Source of the DNA: Acidicapsa ligni
Lineage (GTDB): Bacteria; Acidobacteriota; Terriglobia; Terriglobales; Acidobacteriaceae
Assembly: GCF_025685655.1 (NCBI RefSeq)
Contig: NZ_JAGSYG010000003.1
Coordinates: 434,001-498,000 of the forward strand
Length of the DNA stretch: 64,000 nucleotides
Reading direction: 5' to 3'
Shown here piece after piece: positions 34,306 through 44,372 of this stretch (position 1 is the first letter of the stretch; every line of letters begins with the position of its first letter). Both the position numbers and the translations under genes were made by a program. The notes under the pieces are model-generated. The model ran no database searches and had not been told where the DNA came from. It was given only the letters and a program-made list of their open reading frames with translations.

Positions 34306-36600
34306 ATGTTTGCATCCACCCTGCCACCCTCGATGCCCCTGGCATCTTCTGCATCGCTTGCCACTCTTGTGGCCTTCCCGGCCAACAGTGGATCGGGCTC
34401 CGACACGATCTACCTCTGGATCGCTTTAGCCGCTGGAGTTCTAGCCCTCGTCGCCGCACTCCTGTTCGCGCGCTCCGTCCTCGCGTCGGAGACCGGCACT
34501 CCCGAGATGCAGGAGATTGCCGCCGCCATCCGCGAAGGCGCGCAGGCTTTCATGGGCCGTCAGTACAAGACCATCGCCATCATGGCCATCGTCCTCGCCG
34601 CCGTACTCTACGCCGGATATCACTTCTACCCCCTGACCGCCCCGCTGGCCAGCAAAGTCGTCTTCAGCTTCCTGGTCGGCGCAGCCTGTTCGGGAATCTC
34701 CGGCTATACCGGCATGTTCGTCTCTATCCGCGCCAACCTGCGAACGGCAGCAGCAGCCCGCTCCAGCCTCGGCGGCGCACTCAAGCTGGCTCTACGCGGA
34801 GGAGCAGTCACCGGCCTCATCGTCGTGGGATTAGCCCTGCTCGGCATCAGCCTGCTCTTTCTGCTCTTTGGCGGACTCGATAATCCGCAGGCAGTTCCCT
34901 ATCAGCTTGTAGGCTTCGGCTTCGGAGCATCCCTCGTTGCCCTCTTCGCCCAACTCGGCGGCGGCATCTACACCAAGGCCGCCGATGTAGGCGCGGATCT
35001 TGTAGGTAAAGTCGAAGCCGGAATCCCCGAAGACGACCCGCGCAACCCTGCCGTCATCGCAGATCTCGTGGGAGACAACGTAGGCGACTGCGCAGGCCGC
35101 GGAGCTGACCTCTTCGAATCAAGCGCCGCCGAAAGCGTAGGCGCCATGATCCTCGGCGCAGCCCTCTTTCCGGTCTTCGGAATCAAGGGCATTCTCTTCC
35201 CGCTCATTGTTCATGCCATCAACATCGTTTCGTCCATCATTGGCGTGTCCGTGGTTCACAGCAAAGAAACCGATGACCCGATGAACGCCCTCAACCGGGG
35301 CTTCTATGTCACCAGCTTCCTGGCCCTCGTGGGCTTCGCCGCGGGCGTCCACTTTCTGCTTCAGGACCGCTGGTGGCTGCTCGGCGCAGGAGTTGTCGGC
35401 ATCGTCACTTCATTCGCCTTCGTCACCATCACGGAGTACTACACCGAGACCCGCTTCCGCCCCGTGCAGTCCATCGCCAAGGCCTGCAATACCGGTGCAG
35501 CCACCAACATCATCACCGGCCTGGCCGTCGGCATGGAGACACCCGCACTGCCCGTCATCGTGATCAGCGGAGCGCTGCTGCTCAGCTACTACTTCGGCGT
35601 TCGCGGCCTTGAGGACGCAACCGGCATCGCCGACTACGCCAAAGGCATCTACGGCACTGCCATCGCCACGATGGGCATGCTCTCCAGCGCTGCCTACATC
35701 CTCGCAATGGACACCTTTGGCCCCATCACCGACAACGCGGGCGGCATCGCTGAAATGAGCAACCAGCCTCATGAAGTCCGCGACCGCACCGACCGCCTCG
35801 ACGCCGCAGGCAACACCACCAAAGCTCTCACCAAGGGATACGCCATCGGTTCCGCTTCGCTAGCCGCCTTCCTGCTCTTCTCCGCCTATCTGGAAACCAT
35901 CCACAACATCGTCAAGCACCGCGTAGAGTCCGCCGGATTCGTGCTGCCTCTCGATTGGAGCTTCTCCAATGTCAACCTCGCCAGTATCCCTGTCTTTGTC
36001 GGCGCGCTTCTCGGAGCCATGCTGACTTATCTCTTCTCCTCAATGGCCATCAGCGCCGTCGGACGAGCCGCGGAAAAAGTCATCGAAGACGTTCGCGCCC
36101 AATTCAAAGAAAACCCCGGCATCATGAACGGCACCAGCAAACCCGATTACGCCCGCTGCGTCAACATCGTTACAGGAGCCGCGCTGAAAGAGATGGTCCT
36201 GCCCGGCGCACTTGCCGTCCTGATGCCTGTAACCATCGGCGTCCTCTTTCGGCACCTCAGCCCGCTCTTTCACCTCAGGAGCACCTCGGATCTGCCGGCC
36301 AGCTTCGGCAACATAGTCAACCTCTCAGGAGCTGAATCCGTAGCGTCCTTCCTGATGGTCGGCACCATCAGCGGCATCCTGCTGGCCATGCTCATGAACA
36401 ACGGCGGCGGCGCATGGGACAACGCCAAGAAGTTCATCGAAACCGGAGCGTATGGTGGTAAGGGATCCGATGCCCACAAGGCAGCCGTAGTAGGCGACAC
36501 CGTGGGCGATCCATTCAAGGACACAGCAGGCCCCAGCCTCCATGTCCTCATCAAGTTGCTGGCGACAGTAACCCTGGTCCTGGCCCCACTCTTCGTCTAA
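34306..36600 (+). CDS. hppA: Proton-pumping membrane pyrophosphatase
   Basis: 764 residues, about 16 membrane helices. It couples pyrophosphate hydrolysis to proton export. The active-site segment reads [20 protein letters not shown] and continues [20 protein letters not shown]; the second site is [20 protein letters not shown] and [32 protein letters not shown] has Lys after GNTT, the mark of the potassium-independent, proton-pumping class. ATG 34306 is chosen because AGGAGG precedes it; an upstream ATG (34258) would add a charged 16-residue tail. Monocistronic. Confidence 0.93.
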   Translation: MFASTLPPSMPLASSASLATLVAFPANSGSGSDTIYLWIALAAGVLALVAALLFARSVLASETGTPEMQEIAAAIREGAQAFMGRQYKTIAIMAIVLAAVLYAGYHFYPLTAPLASKVVFSFLVGAACSGISGYTGMFVSIRANLRTAAAARSSLGGALKLALRGGAVTGLIVVGLALLGISLLFLLFGGLDNPQAVPYQLVGFGFGASLVALFAQLGGGIYTKAADVGADLVGKVEAGIPEDDPRNPAVIADLVGDNVGDCAGRGADLFESSAAESVGAMILGAALFPVFGIKGILFPLIVHAINIVSSIIGVSVVHSKETDDPMNALNRGFYVTSFLALVGFAAGVHFLLQDRWWLLGAGVVGIVTSFAFVTITEYYTETRFRPVQSIAKACNTGAATNIITGLAVGMETPALPVIVISGALLLSYYFGVRGLEDATGIADYAKGIYGTAIATMGMLSSAAYILAMDTFGPITDNAGGIAEMSNQPHEVRDRTDRLDAAGNTTKALTKGYAIGSASLAAFLLFSAYLETIHNIVKHRVESAGFVLPLDWSFSNVNLASIPVFVGALLGAMLTYLFSSMAISAVGRAAEKVIEDVRAQFKENPGIMNGTSKPDYARCVNIVTGAALKEMVLPGALAVLMPVTIGVLFRHLSPLFHLRSTSDLPASFGNIVNLSGAESVASFLMVGTISGILLAMLMNNGGGAWDNAKKFIETGAYGGKGSDAHKAAVVGDTVGDPFKDTAGPSLHVLIKLLATVTLVLAPLFV

Positions 36601-36667
36601 GAAGCTGCACGGAATTACGCGAAGAACCGGAAGCAGAATTTGCGTGGCTGATTTGTATGATTTGTTT

Positions 36668-36707
36668 CATGGCACGTATCCGAGCAATTCGACGGATACG
36701 TGCCATG
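36668..36707. terminator. Hairpin terminator after hppA
   Basis: A perfect 15-base stem, CATGGCACGTATCCG and CGGATACGTGCCATG, with a 10-base loop. No T-run follows, so it may act with Rho or stabilise the message. Confidence 0.65.
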
Positions 36708-36809
36708 AATAGCCACCGACTGGGTAGCGCGGTAGGCAGATACATGTGCGAGAGCGAGGATATATTTCGGTTCTAATCCTGTAAGTAATCAATGATTCAA
36801 TCCGTCTAA

Positions 36810-37121
36810 TCAATCCGCCGAAGAAACCTTCATCTCCATCCGAATCTTCCGTGCCAGCCGCTCAATCTCATCCGCCTTCCGCATCACGCTCAGCGAAAGC
36901 GTATCCTTCGTACTCTTATCCATCTCCGCCTTCAACTCGGTGGCCAGTACCTGCAACTGCGACGTATCCGCCGCCAGCTCCGCCTGTTTCTTCTGACTCT
37001 CCGTCAGCGCCGGAACAGGAGCAACGGAGGCCTGAACCGCCGCCTGCGAAATCCCAACGGGCAACGAGACCATCACCAGCATCGACGCTAGACAAACCCC
37101 GCGCATCCACCGATTTGTCAT
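36810..37121 (-). CDS. Small secreted helical protein, paralogue 1
   Basis: 103 residues from ATG 37121 (MTNRWMRGVCLASMLVMVSL, a signal peptide). The mature part is one long charged helix: LAADTSQLQVLATELKAEMD then MRKADEIERLARKIRMEM. It resembles the neighbouring gene in its TxxLxxLANELKAExxKS and RKxxxIxxLAxxIxxxM pattern, so the pair arose by duplication. Function unknown; probably periplasmic. Confidence 0.6.
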   Translation of the reverse strand: MTNRWMRGVCLASMLVMVSLPVGISQAAVQASVAPVPALTESQKKQAELAADTSQLQVLATELKAEMDKSTKDTLSLSVMRKADEIERLARKIRMEMKVSSAD

Positions 37122-37134
37122 ACATGCCTCCCTG

Positions 37135-37581
37135 CTAATTCGCAATTGAAGCTCTCATCTTTTCATGAATGGCATGCGCCAGCTTGGCGATCAACTCCAC
37201 CTTGCGCGCCTCCACAACGGGGATGGAATTCGGATCGCTTTTCGCCGTCTCGGCCTTGAGTTCATTGGCCAGAAGAAGCAGCTTCGCCGTATACTCCGTC
37301 ATATCTTTCTGCCGCTGTAGATTCAACACTCGAAACATCTTCAGGTTATTCGTCGCCTCGGTCGCATCTCTCAGCAGGCGAACCCCATCCGGCTTTGGAT
37401 TCGCATTCTCCGGCAGCGAAGGAAACCCAGAATTTGAACGCTCCGGCGCTCCCGATTGAATCTGAGAAATCCCAATCGAAAACGGCGCCGAGATCAGGAC
37501 GACCAGGCAAATTATCCCTCGCACCCACTTCGCCCGGTTACCCCGCGTGAACGAATGTGAACAGACATCCTGAATTCTCAT
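37135..37581 (-). CDS. Small secreted helical protein, paralogue 2
   Basis: 148 residues from ATG 37581, with a hydrophobic export or anchor segment (VRGIICLVVLISAPFSIGIS). The C-terminal half (MTEYTAKLLLLANELKAETA, EARKVELIAKLAHAIHEKM) matches paralogue 1, which starts 13 bases downstream. Likely an operon of two periplasmic helical proteins. No family recognised. Confidence 0.6.
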   Translation of the reverse strand: MRIQDVCSHSFTRGNRAKWVRGIICLVVLISAPFSIGISQIQSGAPERSNSGFPSLPENANPKPDGVRLLRDATEATNNLKMFRVLNLQRQKDMTEYTAKLLLLANELKAETAKSDPNSIPVVEARKVELIAKLAHAIHEKMRASIAN

Positions 37582-37616
37582 GCGCACAGTATAGAAAGGA
37601 ATGTAGAGGAGTGAAC

Positions 37617-38651
37617 ATGGTTCTTTTTGCATTTTTTATACGATCAGGCGTCTTTGCAGAGGGCCGTTTCCTGGGCAAAGTTCTAGATGAGTGGATCGGC
37701 GACGCCCAGGAGTTCCTGCACGTCAAGCTGCCTCATCTCATTGTCCTCGTCGTCATCGCTATCGTCCTCACCCGCATCGTCACCATGCTCACCCGGCGAA
37801 TGGCCATCATCGCCGAACGCAAAAACTCACGCCCTGGACGCAACTCCCAGGTCAAAACCTTCTCCGGCATCCTCCGCACATCACTCAACGGCATCCTCTG
37901 GGGACTAACCGCGATCCAGATCCTCGAAGTCCTTGGCATCAATCTTGGCCCGCTGCTCGCCTCTGCCGGAATCGCCGGTGTAGCCATTGGCCTCGCCGCC
38001 CAAACCATCGTCAAAGACGTGCTGAACGGCATGTTGATCATCATGGAAGACCAGTTCGGCATCGGCGATACAGTACGCCTCACCGGCATGAGCGGCACCG
38101 TCGAAAACATGACCCTGCGCCGCACCGAGGTCCGCGACGGCGACGGCACCCTCTACGTCGTTCCCAACTCGCAGATCACCACTGTAGCTAACCTGAGTCG
38201 CGACTTCTCCGTAGCCACCGTCAACGTCTCAGTGGACTTCTCCGCGTCGCCCGACAAGGTCATCGCGCTGCTAACGTCCGTAGCCATGGACGTCCGCAAC
38301 GACAAAGCCTTCTCCGATCTTTTTCTGAAAGACCCCGAAGTCCTAGGCGTAGACGCTATCACCGGTTCCCAGGTCATCTATCCCGTAGTCTTCAAAACCC
38401 TGGCCTCAAAGCAATACGGCCCCATCCGGGCATTCCGCAGCCAGGTCCGTCTGGCCCTCGAAAAGAACTCCATGCTCCCCGGCGACCCCAACCGCGTCTT
38501 CCGCGAATTCACCCCTGCCGACGGTCAGAAACAGCTTTCCGGCACAGCCAACGAAGCCGACCCGAAAACCATAGAAGCCAGGGAAAAACCGGCGATCGAC
38601 CCCACCACAATCCCCGCCATCACCATCAACCCTCTGACGGGCGAGTCTTAG
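37617..38651 (+). CDS. MscS-family mechanosensitive channel
   Basis: 344 residues; GAGGAG lies just before ATG 37617, which excludes the 20 residues upstream. After two membrane helices the pore helix reads LGPLLASAGIAGVAIGLAAQ, with the Gly/Ala pattern of TM3 of MscS, followed by IVKDVLNGMLIIMEDQFGIG and the beta domain VRLTGMSGTVENMTLRRTEV, YVVPNSQI. It lets ions out during osmotic downshock. The Pro-rich C-terminal tail is an extra not found in E. coli MscS. Confidence 0.9.
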   Translation: MVLFAFFIRSGVFAEGRFLGKVLDEWIGDAQEFLHVKLPHLIVLVVIAIVLTRIVTMLTRRMAIIAERKNSRPGRNSQVKTFSGILRTSLNGILWGLTAIQILEVLGINLGPLLASAGIAGVAIGLAAQTIVKDVLNGMLIIMEDQFGIGDTVRLTGMSGTVENMTLRRTEVRDGDGTLYVVPNSQITTVANLSRDFSVATVNVSVDFSASPDKVIALLTSVAMDVRNDKAFSDLFLKDPEVLGVDAITGSQVIYPVVFKTLASKQYGPIRAFRSQVRLALEKNSMLPGDPNRVFREFTPADGQKQLSGTANEADPKTIEAREKPAIDPTTIPAITINPLTGES

Positions 38652-38782
38652 AGCATTTTTTTAAATTGCGATGTAGAAGCTATTGCAATACTCCCGCCGG
38701 AACTTGCGAAGTGTGGCTTTTCTTAATGAAAAGCCACACTATCAGCCGCTGCGCAGAATATACCTATTAGAAAAAATGCTCT
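38650..38782. terminator. Nested hairpin between convergent genes
   Basis: Outer arms AGAGCATTTTTTT and AAAAAATGCTCT, inner perfect 13-base stem AGTGTGGCTTTTC and GAAAAGCCACACT (38710-38740). The arms overlap the stops of both the MscS gene and the DUF255 gene, so the whole element works as a bidirectional terminator. Confidence 0.7.
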
Positions 38783-40937
38783 AAACCGACCCCTCAAGCG
38801 CATCCAGCAGAGCCTCGGAGTCCACAATCGGAGGCAGGCAACTACGCCCTTTGCAAATCAGCGCCCACGCCTCAACCCCATCCGGAACCGGCGCATGGAC
38901 CACTGTCTCAGCCAGCGCCTCAGGCAGATTCTCCGCTGAAAGCTGCCCTGCCTCCAGCCGAATCACCGTCTTGTTCACTGCAAACCGAGCCACAGCCAGA
39001 GCCTCAAGCTTGCTGACTTCAACTCCGGTTCCGACGATCACGACCTGTACCGGATCGAGCAGAAGCCGATCCAGCGCCAGCGCATAACTCCCGGCATACA
39101 AGCCAAAATGCTCGACAATCCCCGCAAACGACCCCAGCACATCCTCGGCAATCTCGCGGAACTCGACCTTCCCGGAAAGAGCCTCCAACCGCAAGAGCGC
39201 ACTGGCAGCCGTCGGGTTCCCGGCAGGCGTTGGAGAATCCTGCAAGGGCTTGCGCCGCGCAGTCAACGCTCCCAGCTTGGCCGCCTCATCCTCATCCAGC
39301 CGGGTATCCACAAACGCCCCGGCCGTCCTGTCATAGAACAGCTCCACCATAGCCTCAGCCAGGGTCATTGCAGCGCGGTAATATCCAATCGTTCCCGTGC
39401 CCAGCCACGCATCCACACAGGCATGAACCGTAAACGCATAATCATCCAGATTGCCCGCAACCCTTGCCACAGCAACCGTCTCCGGATAGGCGATGACGTG
39501 CGCCAGTTCCCTGCCGCCATCCCATGACTCAGCCAACAGCCGATCCAAAGTCTTCAGTGCAAAATCCCGCGCCGAATCCATCCGCAAAACCCGCGCAGTC
39601 TCCAGGTAAGCCGTAACCGCCATCGCATTCCAACTCGTATAAAGAGTTTGATCAATAAACGGAGTTGGCCTCTTCGCACGAGCTTCAACCAGCTTCGTCC
39701 GCGACGCCGTCAACAACGCCAACGCACTTTCAGCCGAAACCTCGGCCTCCCGCGCCACATCCTCTACGGCGTACTTCACATGTAAGACATTCTTCTGCGG
39801 ATTGTGATGCATGTCCCCCAGATCGCCGATATCCCAATAGCGCCCCGCCACCGCGAACTCCTCCGCAGTCAGCGCCGCCTGGGCCTCAGCCTTTGTCCAT
39901 GTAAAGTAATCGCCATCATCGTCCAGATCGATATCCGCATCCTGCGAACCATAAAATCCACCCCGTTCGCGATCCGTCATTGTCGAATCCAGCCAGGCAA
40001 CAATCTCCTTTGCCGTCAGGGCAAACTCCGGCTTCACGAAGCTCTGAAAAGCATGCACATAACTCCGCAACAGCTCGGTATTGTCGTAGAGCATCTTTTC
40101 AAAATGAGGCACCACCCAGCGCTCATCCACCGAGTATCGATGGAACCCGCCCGCAAGCTGGTCATACACTCCACCCTTGCTCATTTTTTCGAGTGTCAAC
40201 ACCGCTGCATCCCGCGCCTGTTCGCCACCCGTACCCATCCCCAGCGTCCGCGTTGCTACCTCGATCAACAGGTCCAGCGCTCCAGGATGAGGAAACTTCG
40301 GCTGCGATCCAAACCCGCCATTGCGCGCGTCAAACTGCTTCAGGACGGACTCGGCAATCTTGGCCACCAACGCGTGATTCAGCTCTCCGCCGCGCCCTGA
40401 AAAGCTCTCATTCTGCTCCACCGCAGCCATCACGCTGCCTGCCGATTCCAGCGCTTCTTCGCGCCTCTCGCGCCACACATCGGCCATCGTCAACAAAACC
40501 CGTTTGAACCCCGGCCGTCCGTATCGATCGTCCGCAGGAAAATACGTTCCACCAAAAAACGGCTTCCCATCCGAAGTCAGAAACGCAGTCAGCGGCCAGC
40601 CACCCTGCCCGCTGATTGCCGAAACAGCAGCCTGGTAACGGGCATCCACATCGGGCCGCTCATCGCGATCCACCTTAATCGCGACAAAATACTTGTTCAG
40701 GATCTCCGCCAGCTCCGCATTCTCATACGATTCGCGATCCATCACATGACACCAGTGACACCAGACCGCGCCAATATCCAACAGAATCGGCTTGTCCTCC
40801 GCACGCGCACGCGCAAAAGCCTCCTCTCCCCACGCATGCCATTGCACCGGCTGATGCCGCGCAGACCGCAGGTAAGAAGAAGCAGATTGATCCAGTAAAT
40901 TAACTGAAGAAGGAACCGAAGAATCGTGACCACTCAT
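38781..40937 (-). CDS. DUF255 thioredoxin-domain protein (YyaL-like)
   Basis: 718 residues from ATG 40937. The N-terminal thioredoxin-like domain has QWHAWGEEAFARARAEDKPI, then the redox-type GAVWCHWCHVMDRESYE (CHWC) and GQGGWPLTAFLTSDGKPFFG. The rest is an (alpha/alpha)6 barrel like N-acylglucosamine epimerases (AGGFHRYSVDERWVVPHFEK, YDNTELLRSY, LYTSWNAMAV). The family (SSP411/YyaL) is widespread but its reaction is unproven. Monocistronic. Confidence 0.88.
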   Translation of the reverse strand: MSGHDSSVPSSVNLLDQSASSYLRSARHQPVQWHAWGEEAFARARAEDKPILLDIGAVWCHWCHVMDRESYENAELAEILNKYFVAIKVDRDERPDVDARYQAAVSAISGQGGWPLTAFLTSDGKPFFGGTYFPADDRYGRPGFKRVLLTMADVWRERREEALESAGSVMAAVEQNESFSGRGGELNHALVAKIAESVLKQFDARNGGFGSQPKFPHPGALDLLIEVATRTLGMGTGGEQARDAAVLTLEKMSKGGVYDQLAGGFHRYSVDERWVVPHFEKMLYDNTELLRSYVHAFQSFVKPEFALTAKEIVAWLDSTMTDRERGGFYGSQDADIDLDDDGDYFTWTKAEAQAALTAEEFAVAGRYWDIGDLGDMHHNPQKNVLHVKYAVEDVAREAEVSAESALALLTASRTKLVEARAKRPTPFIDQTLYTSWNAMAVTAYLETARVLRMDSARDFALKTLDRLLAESWDGGRELAHVIAYPETVAVARVAGNLDDYAFTVHACVDAWLGTGTIGYYRAAMTLAEAMVELFYDRTAGAFVDTRLDEDEAAKLGALTARRKPLQDSPTPAGNPTAASALLRLEALSGKVEFREIAEDVLGSFAGIVEHFGLYAGSYALALDRLLLDPVQVVIVGTGVEVSKLEALAVARFAVNKTVIRLEAGQLSAENLPEALAETVVHAPVPDGVEAWALICKGRSCLPPIVDSEALLDALEGSV

Positions 40938-41016
40938 CCCTAGAGAATACAACCGCAGCCGACCCGTGCTCTCTCATCCACAGAGCGTACTCGCTTGCTC
41001 TCGAACGAAGAAACCG

Positions 41017-41083
41017 CCGTTGCCTTTCTGCCTTTGCTGTTGCCCTTGCCGTTCTGTCTGTCATTCCCGAAGGGAATCTGCTG
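41017..41083 (+). repeat. Intergenic repeat, copy F
   Basis: TTGCCTTTCTGCC and TTGCTGTTGCCC units, then a core with ATTCCCGAAGGGAAT (41053-41083). It ends just before the stop of the acetyltransferase gene. Confidence 0.8.
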
Positions 41084-41087
41084 CGGC

Positions 41088-41588
41088 CTACAACCGTTTC
41101 TCGTAACACCGAAACAACAATCCAGGACGAAAACTAAGCTCAATCTCCCCGACCAGCACATACCCCAATTTCGGAAAGAGCCTTTGCGTCGCCACGTTTT
41201 GCGTATTTGTATCCACACGCAAAAGCGCAATCCCCCGCTGCTGTGCCACAGCCTCTGCCTGCATCATCAGCGCCGCCGCAATTCCCTTTCCCTGAAAGTC
41301 AGGATCGACTGCCAACCGATGAACCACGATGGCCGTTTCAGACAAGTCCCACCCGACATTGGCGTACTCCGGTTCCTGATCCGTAGTAATCGCCGCAATG
41401 CCACCAATCTGCCCATCGATTTCCGCTACCCACAACTGGCCCAGATCCACATCCCTCTCAAAGACTTCTGTATTCGGATAAACATCGTCCCACTGCAGGT
41501 TTCCGCTCGCCCGCATCAGCGGCACCACGCGCCGCACCAGCGCCATCACTGCATCCACATCTTCTAACGTTCCCAACCGTACCCGCAT
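41088..41588 (-). CDS. GNAT-family acetyltransferase
   Basis: 166 residues from ATG 41588 (MRVRLGTLEDVDAVMALVRR). The acetyl-CoA site reads VVHRLAVDPDFQGKGIAAAL, the V-x-P-x-x-Q/R-G-x-G/A pattern, followed by LLRVDTNTQNVATQRLFPKL and GYVLVGEIEL. The target (protein, antibiotic or metabolite) cannot be told from sequence. Confidence 0.85.
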   Translation of the reverse strand: MRVRLGTLEDVDAVMALVRRVVPLMRASGNLQWDDVYPNTEVFERDVDLGQLWVAEIDGQIGGIAAITTDQEPEYANVGWDLSETAIVVHRLAVDPDFQGKGIAAALMMQAEAVAQQRGIALLRVDTNTQNVATQRLFPKLGYVLVGEIELSFRPGLLFRCYEKRL

Positions 41589-41612
41589 GATCACCTATCG
41601 CTTTTCACAAAT

Positions 41613-41680
41613 AGAAATCCCATATCTCCCCGGCTACTCGTCAATTCCAACGAGAAATAATCGGGAAGATATGGGATTCT
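41613..41680. terminator. Hairpin between acetyltransferase and barrel genes
   Basis: Imperfect arms around AATCCCATATCT and AGATATGGGATT, with a smaller inner CTCGT/ACGAG stem. On the plus strand it ends in TTCTTT. It follows the beta-barrel gene's stop on the minus strand. Confidence 0.55.
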
Positions 41681-41701
41681 TTCACAGCGACCGATATCGA
41701 A

Positions 41702-42286
41702 CTATAACTCGGGATGCCGTCGCGAACGCAGCCCATGCGGGTAGTAAGTCACGCCAATCGTGAACCCCTGGGGATTCAGATATTTCGTACTCTGAAAATC
41801 CTTCCAGAACTGATATTCGTATTCGCCGCGTGCGTAAACCTGGCGCGTAATCGGGATCTCAACACCAGCGCTCGGCGCGTATACCGTGTATGTATCGCGC
41901 GTATACTGCGGATTCTTCGATGGAAACTCAATTGTTCCCACGCCACCCGCGCCCCTCACAAACGGCCGGAAGTGATACATCTGTGGCCCTTCGTAATACA
42001 CGCCGCCAAGAAAGGTATTCTGCTGCATGCGCGTCAACTCCGGCGGTGTGTTCATAAAAATCGTGCGAGCACTCACATCCACGCCCACACCGCGCCACAG
42101 TCCCACGCCAGCTCTAACTACCAGGCCTTCCATGTACCGGCTGGGCCCGTAATCCAGATCGTACCGCGAAAAACCGACCCCAATTCCAATCGGTAGTTCC
42201 CTCACTTTGGCCGAGGGAGCAACCTGCGCTATCGCGCCGACCGGCAAACAAATCAGGAAAGTCGCAAGAACATTTTTCCACTGCAT
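41702..42286 (-). CDS. Outer-membrane beta-barrel protein
   Basis: 194 residues from ATG 42286, with GGAGG 9 bases upstream and a signal peptide (MQWKNVLATFLICLPVGAIA). The mature part alternates amphipathic strands (GIGVGFSRYDLDYG, GLVVRAGVGLWRGVGVDVSA, YARGEYEYQFW) and ends in a strand-rich tail, the pattern of a small eight-stranded OmpA/OmpX-type barrel. Role unknown. Confidence 0.7.
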   Translation of the reverse strand: MQWKNVLATFLICLPVGAIAQVAPSAKVRELPIGIGVGFSRYDLDYGPSRYMEGLVVRAGVGLWRGVGVDVSARTIFMNTPPELTRMQQNTFLGGVYYEGPQMYHFRPFVRGAGGVGTIEFPSKNPQYTRDTYTVYAPSAGVEIPITRQVYARGEYEYQFWKDFQSTKYLNPQGFTIGVTYYPHGLRSRRHPEL

Positions 42287-42422
42287 AATCGAGATCCTCC
42301 AAAACGAGCTGTACTCTTTTGCAAGCACAGATTCTCGTAATATCCCCGGAGTTTATATCCCCTAAACAATCAGGCGATGTCTCGAATAGATCAGTTGGAC
42401 CAGTTGGATCAGTGGCAACAAA

Positions 42423-42453
42423 CTAAGCACCATGACAACGTCATGGTGCTTAG
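42423..42453 (-). terminator. Hairpin terminator after M20 peptidase gene
   Basis: A perfect 14-base stem, CTAAGCACCATGAC and GTCATGGTGCTTAG, with loop AAC, 21 bases beyond the stop of the peptidase gene. Confidence 0.7.
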
Positions 42454-42474
42454 CATACGGATTGAATCTAAACC

Positions 42475-43542
42475 TCATCCCAGCAAGCGCTTAGCGATCT
42501 CAACGTATAAATTCACTGACTCCAGCAATTCCTTTTTAGCCAGCTTCTCGTGCGGCGTATGCGCCACGTGGATCGATCCTGGCCCCAGCAGCAGCGGCTC
42601 ACCCCAGTTGGTCAATTGCGGAATATCCGTCGTAAACTTGGCCACCATCGTCGGAAATCCCTCGACCGACCGCAGCTTCACAAACGGAATTTCGAGCGTG
42701 AAGTCCACCTCTGCCAATCCGGCAGCCGCCTCTTCAATTGCCGCCCTCGTGCTCGACGAATCCCCCACCAGACGGATCAGCAACTGCGCCTCGGCATGGT
42801 CCGCGATCACATTCGGCGCGCGGCCTCCCTGGATCTGCCCCACATTCAGCGTGCTGTCGCCGATTCCCTCCTCGACCGGCAGCGGCACGGCCAACACCTT
42901 GCTCAGCGCCTCCACCAGCTTGTGAACCGCGCTCTCACCCAGCTCCGGATAAGCCGAATGCCCCATCTTCCCCTTCGAAGTCAGTACCGCTCGCAGAGCG
43001 CCTTTGGAAGCCAGCGCCAGCCGATTATCCGTGGGCTCACCATTGATCAAAAAACGGCTGCCCTTGGGGCTTTCATTCGCCACCTTCGCCCCAGCCGAAT
43101 CCCGCTCCTCGCCAGAAACAAAGAGCAGCCCTATGGAATATCCCTCAGCACGCAGCCGCTCCGCCGCCGCTACCTGCGCGGCAATAATTCCCTTCGCATC
43201 GCAGACCCCGCGCCCATAAATGAAATCCGCATCCTCGCTAAACCCTATAAATGGCGGCACAGTATCCATGTGCGTAGAAAAAACCAGCTCCGCAGTGCCA
43301 TCGGATGACCCTCCGTAGACATTCCATCGCGACTCGTCACGCCCACTTTCCTTCGGCTGAGGCACCGCAGTCTTCTCGACCACCCACCCACGTCCGCTAA
43401 GGAAATCAGCCAGAAAATCCCCCACCGCGCCCTCGTGATACGTAGTCGATTCGATCCCCACAAGTTCTTTTGTCAACAGAATTGGGTCAATAGCGGCGAG
43501 ACCTGCCACTTTATCTTTAGGCGTAATAGGAGCATTCAGCAT
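42475..43542 (-). CDS. M20-family metallopeptidase
   Basis: 355 residues of the ArgE/DapE/ACY1/CPG2 family. Metal ligands appear as STHMDTVPPF (HxD), GRGVCDAKGIIAA (Asp), VSGEERDSAGA (Glu-Glu) and the C-terminal HVAHTPHEKL (His). The dimerisation domain sits between residues 170 and 280. Such enzymes remove acyl groups or split dipeptides; the short form and lack of arginine genes nearby leave the substrate open. Monocistronic. Confidence 0.85.
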   Translation of the reverse strand: MLNAPITPKDKVAGLAAIDPILLTKELVGIESTTYHEGAVGDFLADFLSGRGWVVEKTAVPQPKESGRDESRWNVYGGSSDGTAELVFSTHMDTVPPFIGFSEDADFIYGRGVCDAKGIIAAQVAAAERLRAEGYSIGLLFVSGEERDSAGAKVANESPKGSRFLINGEPTDNRLALASKGALRAVLTSKGKMGHSAYPELGESAVHKLVEALSKVLAVPLPVEEGIGDSTLNVGQIQGGRAPNVIADHAEAQLLIRLVGDSSSTRAAIEEAAAGLAEVDFTLEIPFVKLRSVEGFPTMVAKFTTDIPQLTNWGEPLLLGPGSIHVAHTPHEKLAKKELLESVNLYVEIAKRLLG

Positions 43543-43589
43543 AGTGAAGCCAGAATACCGCAGCCGCTATGCTTAAAATGGGAACAGGC

Positions 43590-44372
43590 ATGAACGCAAG
43601 CCCAGACAAACCGATTTTCGAGGGAAGGAACGCAATTTCCCCAAAGATGTCAGACACCATTCCCGCCCCCGCAGCTCCGACTACTTTGCGCAGCTTCTAC
43701 CTGGCCGGTCCGGCGGGCCGCCTTGAAGCCCTGCTCAATGAAGGTAGTTCCAATGAAGGCAGTTCCGACGCCCCATCTGGCGCCCCGTTCGTTACCCTTA
43801 TCAGCCATCCCCACCCGCTCGGTGGCGGCACCATGCACAACAAGGTCGTCTACCATGCGGCCAAAGTCTTCAGTTCCCTCGGCTGGCCCGTCCTCCGCTT
43901 CAACTTCCGCGGCACCGGCCTGAGCGAAGGCCAACACAACGGCCACGCCGAATTCGAAGACGTCCGCGCCGGTCTCGACTGGCTCACCGCTGAATACCGC
44001 AAGCCCATCGTCGCCGCTGGATTCTCCTTCGGAGCGGCAATGGGCCTTAAGGCCACGATCGACTATCCCGGCATAGCTGGCTTTGCCGCACTGGGACTGC
44101 CGACCCACGCCGAGGGCCGCGACTACAGCTACAAATTCCTGCCCAGCCTGACCTTCCCAAAACTCTTCCTAAGCGGCGATCGCGACCAGTACGCCCCTGC
44201 GGACCAGCTCCGCACCGTCGCTGCATCCGCCTCCGAACCAAAGCAACTTGCACTCATCCCCAACGCCGACCACTTCTTTGTCGGCCAGCTCGAACCCATG
44301 CAGGCTGCTCTTCGCCAATGGCTTCAGCAGACATTTCTTATGACTCCAAATTCAGGAGAATCAGCGCAATGA
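43590..44372 (+). CDS. Alpha/beta hydrolase (YdjP/ABHD17-like)
   Basis: About 260 residues; the start is uncertain (43569, 43590 or 43647). The pattern LISHPHPLGGGTMHNKVVYH is typical of a bacterial alpha/beta hydrolase subgroup that uses an HPHPxxGG oxyanion loop. LRFNFRGTGLSEG follows and the nucleophile elbow AAGFSFGAAMG is intact; PKLFLSGDRDQYAP and ADHFFVG supply the Asp and His. The stop overlaps the start of the glycerate kinase gene (ATGA), so the two are co-translated. Confidence 0.8.
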   Translation: MNASPDKPIFEGRNAISPKMSDTIPAPAAPTTLRSFYLAGPAGRLEALLNEGSSNEGSSDAPSGAPFVTLISHPHPLGGGTMHNKVVYHAAKVFSSLGWPVLRFNFRGTGLSEGQHNGHAEFEDVRAGLDWLTAEYRKPIVAAGFSFGAAMGLKATIDYPGIAGFAALGLPTHAEGRDYSYKFLPSLTFPKLFLSGDRDQYAPADQLRTVAASASEPKQLALIPNADHFFVGQLEPMQAALRQWLQQTFLMTPNSGESAQ